Of a stretch of 64,000 nucleotides of DNA, positions 26,113-34,837 are shown piece by piece. The notes beneath the pieces were generated by a model. That model did not search any database and was not told the origin of the DNA. It saw nothing but the letters and a program-made list of their open reading frames with translations. Source of the stretch: Rhodoferax antarcticus ANT.BR (GTDB lineage: Bacteria; Pseudomonadota; Gammaproteobacteria; Burkholderiales; Burkholderiaceae_C); the NCBI RefSeq assembly GCF_001938565.1, contig NZ_MSYM01000008.1, positions 186,001 to 250,000 of the forward strand, written 5' to 3'. Positions within the stretch are counted from its first letter, which is position 1. Every line of letters begins with the position of its first letter. Made by a program: the position numbers and the translations under genes.

Positions 26113-26267
26113 GGTGATTCCATCGAAGCGGCGGGAAAGGCGATTTTACCGACGGCGCCAAAAACTACGCCCAGCCTGGCTTGTGCTCAGCCAAAACCTG
26201 ACAGGTTCAGGGGCACAATGGGCGTTGACAATTTCCGTTCCAACCCCTTTTGAAAGAGGACAAAACC

Positions 26268-27482
26268 ATGGCACCCGGAAAAATTCTCGTCGCCCAGGGC
26301 GGCGGCCCCACCGCCGTCATCAACCAGTCGCTGGTGGGCGTGGCCCTAGAAGCACGGCGCTTTGGCCATATCGGCCACATCTATGGCGCGCGGCACGGCG
26401 TGCGCGGCATCATCGACGAAAACTTTGTCGACCTCACCCAGGAGACTAGCCACAACCTGGAGCTGGTGGCCAACACGCCGTCAAGCGCGCTGGGCTCCAC
26501 CCGCGACAAGCCGGATGCAGCCTATTGCCACGAGATTTTCAAGGTGCTGCAAGCGCACAAGATAGGCCACTTTTTCTACATTGGTGGCAACGACTCTTCA
26601 GACACGGTGCGCATCGTCAGCGAAGAAGCGCAGGCCGCCAACTACCCTCTGCGCACCGTCCACATCCCCAAAACCATTGACAACGATCTGGTCGGCAGCG
26701 ACCACACACCCGGTTTTCCATCAGCAGCGCGCTTTGTCGCGCTGGCGTTTGCCGGCGCCAATCTGGACAACGCCGCCTTGCCCGGCGTGTATGTGGGTGT
26801 GGTCATGGGGCGCCATGCCGGTTTCCTGACAGCCGCCTCCGCCCTGGGCAAAAAATTCCCTGACGACGGCCCGCACCTGATTTACCTCCCGGAACGCACC
26901 TTTGTGCTGGAGAAGTTTCTGGCCGATGTGAAAGCCACCTACGAGCGTTATGGCCGTTGTGTGATCGCGGTGTCAGAGGGCATCCACGATGCGTCCGGCA
27001 GACCTATCGCAGCACTCCTGGCCAAAGAAATGGAGCATGACGCGCACGGCAATGTGCAGTTGTCTGGCAACGGCGCCCTGGGCGATCTGCTGTGCCAAGA
27101 GATCAAGACCAAGCTCAACATCAAGCGCGTGCGCAGTGACACTTTTGGCTACATGCAGCGCTCGTTCATCGGCTGCGTCTCGGATGTGGACCAGCGCGAA
27201 GCCCGTGAAGTGGGTGAAAAGGCCGTGCAGTTCGCCATGTGGGGCGACCGGGACGGCTCGGTGGCCATCAAGCGCACTGGCTTCTATTCGGTCGACTACG
27301 AGTTGCTGCCCCTGAGCACGGTGGCCGGCAAAACCCGCACGATGGAAGACGAGTTCATCACCGAAAGTGGCACCGACGTGACCGATGCATTTCGCATGTA
27401 TTTGCGTCCATTGTTAGGCTCAAAAATGCCCGACGCCTTCCGCTTGCGGCACAATCCAATCGCCAAAGTTTTGCATTGTTAA
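26268..27482 (+). CDS. pfp: Pyrophosphate-dependent 6-phosphofructokinase
   Basis: A 404-residue phosphofructokinase-family enzyme. The N-terminal loop is VAQGGGPTAVIN; the phosphoryl-donor loop is GGNDSSDT, in which the second Asp corresponds to the Asp of PPi enzymes (Gly in ATP enzymes). The catalytic motif PKTIDNDL has the Lys that marks PPi use (ATP enzymes have PGTIDND). The first metal-binding Asp of GGDD is Asn here, which I believe is shared by this subgroup. The ATG at 26268 follows a GAAAGAGGAC ribosome-binding site. PPi use would make glycolysis reversible at this step. Confidence 0.85.
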   Translation: MAPGKILVAQGGGPTAVINQSLVGVALEARRFGHIGHIYGARHGVRGIIDENFVDLTQETSHNLELVANTPSSALGSTRDKPDAAYCHEIFKVLQAHKIGHFFYIGGNDSSDTVRIVSEEAQAANYPLRTVHIPKTIDNDLVGSDHTPGFPSAARFVALAFAGANLDNAALPGVYVGVVMGRHAGFLTAASALGKKFPDDGPHLIYLPERTFVLEKFLADVKATYERYGRCVIAVSEGIHDASGRPIAALLAKEMEHDAHGNVQLSGNGALGDLLCQEIKTKLNIKRVRSDTFGYMQRSFIGCVSDVDQREAREVGEKAVQFAMWGDRDGSVAIKRTGFYSVDYELLPLSTVAGKTRTMEDEFITESGTDVTDAFRMYLRPLLGSKMPDAFRLRHNPIAKVLHC

Positions 27483-27540
27483 ATTGGCCTCTAGCCCTTA
27501 TGGTATAAGCGCGAGCAGCTATATTTTTGATATAGCCATC
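27480..27540 (+). repeat. Interspersed repeat, copy 7 (forward)
   Basis: TAAATTGGCCTCTAGCCCTT, ATGGTATAAGCGCGAGCAGC, then TATATTTTTGATATAG. One of the best-preserved copies. It starts on the pfp stop codon. Confidence 0.88.
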
Positions 27541-27667
27541 AATCACCTTTGAGGTGTGGGGGCCTCAGAGCAAGCCAAGAGCACGACCAGTTGATGCGGG
27601 TTAGCATTGACCAATCCTTTGTCTACAACCTTGCCCCACCGATGCTGGCACCCCCTGAAAGACTCGC

Positions 27668-28276
27668 GTGAAACTTTATTATTCGGCTGGTGCCTGCTCT
27701 CTATCTACCCACATCGCCCTGAAAGAATCAGGACTGGACTTTGAGGCTATCGCAGCGCCCACCAAAACTCACAAGCTCGCCGACGGCACTGACTACTACA
27801 CCATCAACCCGCTCGGCTACGTGCCGCTGCTGGTACTCGGTGATGGCCGGCAGCTACACGAGGTCGCCGTGATCCTGCAATATGTGGCTGATCAGGTGCC
27901 ACAGCTCGCGCTGGCCCCGGCTAACGGTACCTTTGAGCGTTACAAATTGCAGGAATGGCTCAACTTTATAGCCACCGAACTGCACAAGGGCTTCTCACCC
28001 CTGTTCGTGCCCGGTATGCCCGATGAGGCCAAGGCACTGGCCAAAGCCCGCCTGTTGGGCCGCCTACTTTGGGTCGACGGTGAGCTCGCCGGCCATCACT
28101 TCCTGATGGGCGACACCTTCACAGTGGCTGACGCCTACCTTTTTGTAGTGCAAAGTTGGGGCAAGCATGTGGGTGTGGAAACGACTGGTCTGCCCAACCT
28201 GAGCGCCTTGGCTGCTCGCGTTGCGGCACGCCCGGCGGTACAGGCGGCGTTACGCGCTGAAGGTTGGGTCAAATAA
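27668..28276 (+). CDS. Glutathione S-transferase, beta class-like
   Basis: A 202-residue GST. It starts at a GTG with KLYYSAGACSLSTHIALKESG, where Cys10 is the conserved beta-class cysteine. The cis-Pro loop is GYVPLLVL, and the C-terminal helical domain has FTVADAYLFVVQSW. It conjugates or reduces electrophiles with glutathione; substrate unknown. It lies 41 bases upstream of rquA. Confidence 0.88.
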   Translation: MKLYYSAGACSLSTHIALKESGLDFEAIAAPTKTHKLADGTDYYTINPLGYVPLLVLGDGRQLHEVAVILQYVADQVPQLALAPANGTFERYKLQEWLNFIATELHKGFSPLFVPGMPDEAKALAKARLLGRLLWVDGELAGHHFLMGDTFTVADAYLFVVQSWGKHVGVETTGLPNLSALAARVAARPAVQAALRAEGWVK

Positions 28277-28317
28277 GCCGTCTTGCCATCACACCATCCC
28301 TGACTCAAGGTCTGTTC

Positions 28318-29061
28318 ATGCTTCTCGAAAAATCCAATCTCCGCCAACTTGACCCCTCCTTGACTGGCGTCGCCACTGCTCCCCACGCCCCCGTTGTGGT
28401 ACCAGAGTACCTGGAAAAAACCTATTGGTGGGCCTACACCCACCCCAACGCGGTGCGCGTGTTTGAGCGCCAGTGGCTGGTGAACCTGATCTTGTGGGGC
28501 AATTTTTCGCGTCTACGTGATCTGGCGCTGCAGGACATGGGTGAGGTGATTCATGGCCAGGTGCTGCAGGTGGCTTGCGTCTATGGCAACCTGACAGAAC
28601 ACATCGTGCGCCGCCTTGACCCACAGGCCCGCCTCAGCGTGATCGACGTGGCCCCGGTGCAAATCAAGAACCTGCACAAAAAATTGAACGACAAAAGTCA
28701 GGTCAGCATCTTGCAACAAGACGCTTCGCGCATGGCCTTTGCCAATGCCAGCCAAGACACCACATTGGTGTTTTTTCTGCTGCATGAAATGCCGTTAGCC
28801 GTGCGCCGCAAGACCATTTCTGAGGCGCTTCGCGTCACCAAGCCGGGTGGCAAGATCATCTTTGTGGACTACCACAAACCGGTGTCGAGCAGCCCGTTTC
28901 GCTACATCATGGTGCCGATCCTGACGACACTGGAACCCTATGCCATGGACTTGTGGAACAACGACATTACCGCCTGGCTGCCCGCTGCTGTCTCTTTCAG
29001 CCAGATCGACAAGCAAACCTACTTTGGCGGCCTGTACCAAAAGCTGGTGATTACCCGTTAA
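28318..29061 (+). CDS. rquA: Rhodoquinone biosynthesis protein RquA
   Basis: A 247-residue methyltransferase-fold protein. Segments that I associate with RquA rather than UbiE are clear: TYWWAYTHPNAVRVFERQW, LILWGNFSRLRDLAL, and VACVYGNLT in the position of the usual DxGxGxG motif. Also present are FFLLHEMP, RVTKPGGKIIFVDYH and a terminal FGGLYQKLV. RquA swaps a ring oxygen substituent of ubiquinone for an amino group, giving rhodoquinone for fumarate respiration. Rhodoferax species are known to make this quinone. I assign the start at the ATG at 28318. Directly upstream of ccmA, perhaps in the same transcript. Confidence 0.85.
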   Translation: MLLEKSNLRQLDPSLTGVATAPHAPVVVPEYLEKTYWWAYTHPNAVRVFERQWLVNLILWGNFSRLRDLALQDMGEVIHGQVLQVACVYGNLTEHIVRRLDPQARLSVIDVAPVQIKNLHKKLNDKSQVSILQQDASRMAFANASQDTTLVFFLLHEMPLAVRRKTISEALRVTKPGGKIIFVDYHKPVSSSPFRYIMVPILTTLEPYAMDLWNNDITAWLPAAVSFSQIDKQTYFGGLYQKLVITR

Positions 29062-29139
29062 AAGGGTGCGGTAACCAAAGGCACGCCGTGCTTGCGCCAG
29101 TCCGCTGGATAATCCACTCTTTTTGCTGCTGGCGTTACC

Positions 29140-29775
29140 TTGACCATTTCTCCCGTACTGACACTGTCCAAACTTGGTTGCACCAGGGGTGGGCGTCAGC
29201 TCTTCAAAGACCTTGACTGCACGCTGCAGGCGGGGCATTGGCTGTATGTTGCCGGTGCCAATGGTGTAGGCAAGACCAGCTTGCTGCGCATGCTGTGCGG
29301 GCTGGCCCTGGTGGAGTCTGGCGAGATTCTTTGGAACGGCGTTCCGATTGCGTCACAGCACGACAGCTATCGGCAAGACCTGTGCTACCTGGGGCACCTC
29401 AATGCGCTGCAGGAATCGATGTCGGTGCAGGAAAACCTGATGTTTACCTCGGCACTGGGTGGCGTGGCACTGGCCGAGCAAAAAGCCAGGTCCGTGCTGG
29501 AGCGGTTTGGCCTGCGCGGGCGCTCGCAGCAACTGGTGCGCCACTTGTCCCAGGGCCAAAAACGTCGCGTTGCTTTGTCACGGCTGGCATTGAGCCCGGC
29601 TCGGCTTTGGGTGCTTGACGAGCCTTATGTGGCCATGGATGAAGCGGGCATTCAGATGCTCTCAGACCTGATCGCCGCACACCTGGACAAGGGTGGTTTG
29701 GCCGTGCTTACCAGCCACCAGCGCGTGCCAGTGGGCGCGCACCCGGCACAACTGCTGGAACTAAAAGCACCATGA
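29140..29775 (+). CDS. ccmA: Heme exporter ATP-binding protein CcmA
   Basis: A 211-residue ABC ATPase of the System I cytochrome c maturation pathway. Walker A is GANGVGKTSLL, the signature is LSQGQKRRVALSRL and Walker B is LWVLDEP. With CcmB, C and D it releases holo-CcmE from the membrane complex. The start is a TTG at 29140, since no ATG gives the usual N-terminus. First gene of the nine-gene ccm cluster; its stop overlaps ccmB by four bases. Confidence 0.92.
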   Translation: MTISPVLTLSKLGCTRGGRQLFKDLDCTLQAGHWLYVAGANGVGKTSLLRMLCGLALVESGEILWNGVPIASQHDSYRQDLCYLGHLNALQESMSVQENLMFTSALGGVALAEQKARSVLERFGLRGRSQQLVRHLSQGQKRRVALSRLALSPARLWVLDEPYVAMDEAGIQMLSDLIAAHLDKGGLAVLTSHQRVPVGAHPAQLLELKAP

Positions 29776-30458
29776 CAACGACACTCGGCGCAGGCGCGGT
29801 CATGCTGGCGGTGATCAAGCGCGAAATCGCCCTGGGCCTGCGGCAAAAAGGCGAGGTACTGACCCCACTGGTGTTTTTCATGGTGATTGCCAGCCTGTTT
29901 CCACTTGGGGTGGGCGCCGAGTCCAGCCTGTTGCTGCGCATGGCGCCAGGCGTGTTGTGGGTAAGCGCCCTGCTGGCTGCCATGCTGTCGCTGCAGCGCA
30001 TGTTTGCCACGGACTACGCTGATGGCTCGCTGGAACAAATGGTGCTGTCACCTACCCCGCTGGGCCTTTTGGTGCTGGCGAAGGCGCTGGCGCATTTTCT
30101 ACTGTCGGGTGTGCCGCTGGTGCTGATGGCGCCGGTGTTGGGTTTGCAATTTGGTTTGGACGGCCGGGCGCTGGGTATCCTGATGCTGTCCTTGCTGCTG
30201 GGTACACCGACGCTGAGTTTGATTGGCAGCATTGGTGCCGCGCTGACATTGGGCGTCCGCGGCGCAGGGGTTTTACTTTCCTTATTGATCCTGCCGCTCT
30301 ATATTCCGGTGCTCATTTTCGGTGCCGGTGCGGTTGAAGCCGACGCTGCCGGCCTGGGCTTTGGCGGGCATCTCTCCCTCCTGTCTGCCCTGCTGGTACT
30401 CTCCTTGTTTTTTTCGCCGATAGCGACAGCCGCCGCCCTGAGGATTTCTCTGGAATGA
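29772..30458 (+). CDS. ccmB: Heme exporter membrane protein CcmB
   Basis: A 228-residue protein with six predicted helices, starting AVIKREIALGLRQKGEVLTPLVFF, the family start region. Contains FATDYADGSLEQMVLSP and RGAGVLLSLLILPLYIPVLIFG. It forms the membrane part of the CcmAB transporter. It overlaps ccmA and ccmC by ATGA on both sides, which gives tight translational coupling. Confidence 0.93.
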   Translation: MTTTLGAGAVMLAVIKREIALGLRQKGEVLTPLVFFMVIASLFPLGVGAESSLLLRMAPGVLWVSALLAAMLSLQRMFATDYADGSLEQMVLSPTPLGLLVLAKALAHFLLSGVPLVLMAPVLGLQFGLDGRALGILMLSLLLGTPTLSLIGSIGAALTLGVRGAGVLLSLLILPLYIPVLIFGAGAVEADAAGLGFGGHLSLLSALLVLSLFFSPIATAAALRISLE

Positions 30459-31192
30459 ATACACCTGTGACTCGCTGGTTCAAGTTTGCTTCACCGCAAA
30501 GCTTCTACTTTTTGGCCGGAAAAATGTGGCCCTGGTTTGCCGCCTTGGCCACTGTTCTGCTGCTGGTTGGGCTGTGGATTTCTTTCTTTGTGGCACCAGT
30601 CGACGCGCAGCAGGGTCAAGGTTACCGCATCATCTTTGTCCATGTACCCGCCTCGCAGATGTCAATGCTGATCTATCTGGTCATGGCCGCCTGGGCTGGG
30701 CTCGGCCTGGCGTTCAACACACGCCTGTCGGGCATGATGGCCTCGGCGCTTGCGCCTACCGGTGCACTGTTTGCATTTTTGTCACTGGTCACCGGTGCGC
30801 TATGGGGCAAGCCAATGTGGGGGGCCTGGTGGGTGTGGGATGCACGCCTGACTTCTACGCTGATCCTGCTGTTTCTGTACCTCGGCTTCATGGCGCTGCA
30901 CGCCAGCATTGACGACCCACGCCGCGCTGACCGCGCAAGTGCCGTACTGGCCCTGGTGGGTGCGGTGAACGTGCCGATCATTTACTTTTCGGTCAAATGG
31001 TGGAACACGCTGCACCAGGGTGCGTCGGTGTCGCTCAAGGGCAGTTCGATGGCAAGCACCATGCTCACCGGCATGCTGATCATGGTGGTGGCCTTCTGGA
31101 TGTACGCCATTGCGATCGCACTGGTGCGGGTGCGCAACATCATTTTGGACCGGGAACGTCATACGGAATGGGTGAAACATGCAGTGGCATAG
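30455..31192 (+). CDS. ccmC: Heme-handling membrane protein CcmC
   Basis: A 245-residue protein with six helices. The tryptophan-rich periplasmic WWD motif is present as WGAWWVWDARLTS near residue 125. It loads heme onto CcmE. The C-terminal 14 bases overlap the ccmD start. Confidence 0.94.
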   Translation: MNTPVTRWFKFASPQSFYFLAGKMWPWFAALATVLLLVGLWISFFVAPVDAQQGQGYRIIFVHVPASQMSMLIYLVMAAWAGLGLAFNTRLSGMMASALAPTGALFAFLSLVTGALWGKPMWGAWWVWDARLTSTLILLFLYLGFMALHASIDDPRRADRASAVLALVGAVNVPIIYFSVKWWNTLHQGASVSLKGSSMASTMLTGMLIMVVAFWMYAIAIALVRVRNIILDRERHTEWVKHAVA

Positions 31193-31373
31193 CTGGGCAG
31201 AATTTTGGCAGATGGGTGGCTACGGCTTCTACGTCTGGGGTAGCTTTGGCATCACCGCGCTGGTGGTGATCGCTGAGATCTGGCAGGTTCGGGCGAAGCG
31301 TCGCTCGCTTTTACGAAACCTTTTGAACGAAACCAACTCTCAAGACGACATCAACTCGTCTTCAACATCATGA
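31179..31373 (+). CDS. ccmD: Heme exporter accessory protein CcmD
   Basis: A 64-residue single-pass protein. The conserved start WAEFWQMGGYGFYVWGSFG leads into one helix and then a basic RAKRRSLLRNLL cytoplasmic segment. It stabilises the CcmABC-CcmE complex. Small and overlapping both neighbours, as is usual for ccmD. Confidence 0.9.
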   Translation: MQWHSWAEFWQMGGYGFYVWGSFGITALVVIAEIWQVRAKRRSLLRNLLNETNSQDDINSSSTS

Positions 31374-31813
31374 AACCACGTCAAAAACGCGCAGCCATCA
31401 TTGTTGGCGGTCTCGCAGCTGTCGGTTTGTCGGCTTATTTTGTGCTCAACGCGTTTGAGAGCAATCTGGTGTTCTTTTTTACGCCCAGCCAGATTGAATT
31501 GGGAGAGGCGCCCAAAGACCGCACTTTCCGCGTCGGCGGCATGGTCAAGGAGGGCAGTTTGCAACGTGTCAACCTGACGTCAAACTTTGTGGTGACCGAC
31601 ACCGCCAAGGAGGTCAAAGTGTCGTACACCGGCATCTTGCCCGACCTTTTCAAAGAAGGCAAAGGCGTGGTAGCGCAAGGCAAGCTTGACAGCTCTGGCC
31701 ACTTTGCCGCGTCTGAAGTGCTGGCCAAGCACGATGAAAACTACATGCCACCCGAGGCCCAGCATGCGATGGACCAGGCGCAGATTGCCAATGCGACCAA
31801 AAGCCTGAAGTAA
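31370..31813 (+). CDS. ccmE: Periplasmic heme chaperone CcmE
   Basis: A 147-residue membrane-anchored OB-fold protein. One N-terminal helix (AAIIVGGLAAVGLSAYFVL) is followed by FRVGGMVKEGS and the heme-binding HDENYMPPE, in which the His is the covalent attachment site. It carries heme from CcmC to CcmF. Confidence 0.95.
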   Translation: MKPRQKRAAIIVGGLAAVGLSAYFVLNAFESNLVFFFTPSQIELGEAPKDRTFRVGGMVKEGSLQRVNLTSNFVVTDTAKEVKVSYTGILPDLFKEGKGVVAQGKLDSSGHFAASEVLAKHDENYMPPEAQHAMDQAQIANATKSLK

Positions 31814-31848
31814 CCCGCCCCGCCCCCACCTTTATCTGGCAACACACC

Positions 31849-33852
31849 ATGATTCCTGAACTTGGTCATTTTTCACTGATTCTTGCCTTGCTGGTCGCGG
31901 CAAGCCTGGGGGTTCTACCACTGGTGGGCGCTTACCAGAACCGTGCCGACTGGATGGCGTACGCCCGCCCGAGTACGCAGGCCTTGTGGGGGCTCACCGC
32001 TTTTTCGTTTGGTTGCTTGACCTACGCCTTTTACACCAGCGATTTTTCGGTGCAGTACGTGGCGCACCATTCCAACTCCAAACTGCCTGACCTGTACAAG
32101 ATCTCCGGCGTCTGGGGTGGTCATGAGGGTTCGCTACTGCTTTGGATGTTGATGCTCAGCAGTTGGATGATGGCGGTCTCCATCTTTTCCCGCCAATTGC
32201 CAGATGTGATGGTCTCGCGCGTGTTGGGTGTGCTGGGCCTGGTATCGGTGGGCTTTATGCTGTTCATGCTGCTCACCTCCAACCCATTTGCCCGACTAGC
32301 CGACATCCCCGTCGATGGTCGTGACCTGAACCCGATGCTGCAAGACCCGGGGCTGGTGTTTCACCCGCCCTTGTTGTACATGGGCTACGTAGGTATGGCT
32401 GTGCCATTTGCTTTTGCCATTGCTGCACTGCTCAATGGTCGGCTAGACGCTGCCTGGGCGCGCTGGTCGCGGCCCTGGGCCACCGCAGCTTGGATCTTTC
32501 TGACACTGGGCATTGCCCTGGGCTCTTGGTGGGCGTATTACGAATTAGGCTGGGGCGGCTGGTGGTTCTGGGACCCGGTTGAAAACGCGTCCCTCTTGCC
32601 CTGGCTGGTATCCACCGCGCTGATCCATTCGCTGGCGGTGACTGAAAAGCGTGGCCTGTTCAGAAACTGGACGATCATTTTGGCAATCAGCGCGTTCTCG
32701 CTGAGCCTATTGGGCACCTTCCTGGTGCGCTCGGGTGTGCTGACCTCGGTCCACGCCTTTGCCTCCGATCCCAGCCGGGGCGTGTTCATTCTGGGCTTTC
32801 TGGCGGCGGTGGTGGGGGGCTCGCTGATCCTTTTTGCATTGCGCGCAGGCAAAGTGCAGGTGGGCGGCAGCTTCTCATTGGTCTCGCGGGAAACCTTTTT
32901 GCTGGTCAACAACGTGTTGCTGACCACCGCCGCTGCCAGCGTCTTGCTTGGCACGATCTACCCGCTGATTGTGGATGCGCTCAACATGGGCAAGTTGTCG
33001 GTCGGTCCACCCTACTTCAACGCCGTGTTTGGGCCCATCATGGTGCCGGTCCTGGTTTTCATGGTCATCGGCTCATACGCCCGCTGGAAAAACGACAGCG
33101 TGTCTGAGATCGCCAAGCGACTGCGCCCAATTGCCATTGTGTCGGTACTAGCGGGTTGTAGCCTGCCACTATTGGCAGGCAGCTGGTCACCCCTGGTTGC
33201 CATGGGCTTGACGCTGGCGGTGTGGATCATTCTGGCTTCGGTGGTGGGCATTTATCGTCATGCCAAAAACACCCGCTCTGGTCAGTCCACCCCACTGTCT
33301 TTTTGGGGCATGCACGTGGCCCACATCGGTATTGCCGTGACCGTCATCGGCGTCACCATGGTTAAAGGCTACGAGACTGAAAAAGACGTGCGCATGTCTA
33401 TGGGCGACACGGTCATGGTTGGTGGCTACACCTTCAAACTCACCGGGATCGGGGAAATAACCGGCCCCAACTACAAGGCTGATGTTGGCACGGTTGAATT
33501 GCTGCAAGGCGACAAGCTATTGACAACACTGCACCCAGAAAAGCGGACTTACTTTTCTTCCACCATGCCAATGACCGAAGCCGCCATTGACAGCAGTCTC
33601 ACCCGCGACGTGTACGTGTCACTGGGTGAAAAACTTGAAGACAGCGCCACACCAGCCTGGGCGATGCGGGTGTATCACAAGCCCTTTGTGACCTGGATCT
33701 GGTTTGGTTGTCTGATCATGTCGCTTGGTGGCGGCATGGCCGCGCTAGACCGACGCTACCGCAAAAAACTGACCCAGCGCGCCAGTCTGGACACCATAGA
33801 CACCGGTGCCAAACCTGCCGGTTTGCAGCCTGACCCCTCTTTGTCGACATGA
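31849..33852 (+). CDS. ccmF: Cytochrome c heme lyase CcmF
   Basis: A 667-residue protein with about 15 helices. The WWD domain reads WGGWWFWDPVENASLLPWL near residue 225. Other conserved segments are NSKLPDLYKISGVWGGHEGSL and GLVFHPPLLYMGYVG, which hold heme-ligand histidines. It attaches heme to apocytochromes with CcmH. The stop overlaps ccmG (ATGA). Confidence 0.96.
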   Translation: MIPELGHFSLILALLVAASLGVLPLVGAYQNRADWMAYARPSTQALWGLTAFSFGCLTYAFYTSDFSVQYVAHHSNSKLPDLYKISGVWGGHEGSLLLWMLMLSSWMMAVSIFSRQLPDVMVSRVLGVLGLVSVGFMLFMLLTSNPFARLADIPVDGRDLNPMLQDPGLVFHPPLLYMGYVGMAVPFAFAIAALLNGRLDAAWARWSRPWATAAWIFLTLGIALGSWWAYYELGWGGWWFWDPVENASLLPWLVSTALIHSLAVTEKRGLFRNWTIILAISAFSLSLLGTFLVRSGVLTSVHAFASDPSRGVFILGFLAAVVGGSLILFALRAGKVQVGGSFSLVSRETFLLVNNVLLTTAAASVLLGTIYPLIVDALNMGKLSVGPPYFNAVFGPIMVPVLVFMVIGSYARWKNDSVSEIAKRLRPIAIVSVLAGCSLPLLAGSWSPLVAMGLTLAVWIILASVVGIYRHAKNTRSGQSTPLSFWGMHVAHIGIAVTVIGVTMVKGYETEKDVRMSMGDTVMVGGYTFKLTGIGEITGPNYKADVGTVELLQGDKLLTTLHPEKRTYFSSTMPMTEAAIDSSLTRDVYVSLGEKLEDSATPAWAMRVYHKPFVTWIWFGCLIMSLGGGMAALDRRYRKKLTQRASLDTIDTGAKPAGLQPDPSLST

Positions 33853-34373
33853 AGAAAACGCTGATCCCGCTGATTGTCTTTGTCGTTCTGGTCATCTTCC
33901 TGGCCATCGGTCTGACCCGTGACCCCAGCGAAATCCCGTCGCCATTGATTGGCAAGCCCGCCCCGGTGTTCACCGCACCGGTGCTCAACGGTGGTGGCAT
34001 GCAGTTCACCAACAAAGACATGCTGGGGAAAGTCTGGCTCCTCAACACCTGGGCTTCATGGTGTGTGGCTTGCCGCCAGGAGCACCCGCTGATGATGGAA
34101 CTCGCCAAGGCCAAAATTTTGCCCATCATCGGTCTGGATTACAAAGACAAGGATGAGTTGGGCATGCAATGGCTTGCGCGATATGGTAACCCCTACGATG
34201 TTTCCATGGCTGACCGCGACGGCCGCATCGGTATGGACTTTGGCGTCTATGGGGTGCCTGAGAGCTTTCTGATCGACAAAGCTGGCATTATTCGCTTCAA
34301 ACAAATTGGCCCCTTCACCGAAGGCGACATCAACAACAAACTGTTGCCCCTGGTGAAGGAATTGCAAAAATGA
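33849..34373 (+). CDS. ccmG: Thiol:disulfide oxidoreductase CcmG/DsbE
   Basis: A 174-residue thioredoxin-fold protein anchored by an N-terminal helix. The active site is WASWCVACRQEHP near residue 72; the DYKDKDELGMQWLARYGNPY insert and GVPESFLIDKAG are family-typical. It reduces the apocytochrome CXXCH thiols before heme attachment. Confidence 0.94.
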   Translation: MKKTLIPLIVFVVLVIFLAIGLTRDPSEIPSPLIGKPAPVFTAPVLNGGGMQFTNKDMLGKVWLLNTWASWCVACRQEHPLMMELAKAKILPIIGLDYKDKDELGMQWLARYGNPYDVSMADRDGRIGMDFGVYGVPESFLIDKAGIIRFKQIGPFTEGDINNKLLPLVKELQK

Positions 34374-34837
34374 AAATCTTGCTCGCACTTTTTCTGGCGC
34401 TGCAGATGGCGCTGGCGTGTCACGCTGATGAGGCCGCCCCATTGGCTGAAGACCCGGTGGTGGAACAACGGTTGATCGTCATTGCGGAAGAACTGCGCTG
34501 CCTGGTTTGTCAGAATGAATCGCTGGCCGGATCCCGCGCTGACCTGGCGATGGACTTACGCCGCGAGGTGCGCAATCTGATCAAGGACGGCAAGACTGAC
34601 GCTGAAATCAAGGACTTTCTCGTCAGTCGTTACGGCGACTTCATCTTGTATCGCCCGCCGGTCAAACCCACCACCTGGCTTCTCTGGTTTGGACCGCTGG
34701 TGTTGCTATTGGGCGCTTTATGGCTGTTGATCAGCACCATCCGACGCAACCAGCAGCAGAAAGAGCCGCCCTTGCTTAATCCGCAGCAGCGCGCCAAGGC
34801 GCAAGCCCTTCTTCAAGAGACTGATTCAAAAAAATGA
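34370..34837 (+). CDS. ccmH: Cytochrome c maturation protein CcmH (N-terminal type)
   Basis: A 155-residue protein with a signal peptide (ILLALFLALQMALACHA), the redox motif LRCLVCQNESLAGS near residue 43, SRYGDFILYRPPVKPTT, and one C-terminal helix. It is the short CcmH; the TPR part is the separate ccmI, as in most betaproteobacteria. It overlaps both neighbours by ATGA. Confidence 0.95.
   Translation: MKILLALFLALQMALACHADEAAPLAEDPVVEQRLIVIAEELRCLVCQNESLAGSRADLAMDLRREVRNLIKDGKTDAEIKDFLVSRYGDFILYRPPVKPTTWLLWFGPLVLLLGALWLLISTIRRNQQQKEPPLLNPQQRAKAQALLQETDSKK

Noticed and set aside
32880..32896. GTCTCGCGGGAAAC in ccmF as a sixth parS (also read as VSRET)
   Set aside because: Only about 11 of 16 positions match and the central CACGTG is lost; ParB binding is unlikely.
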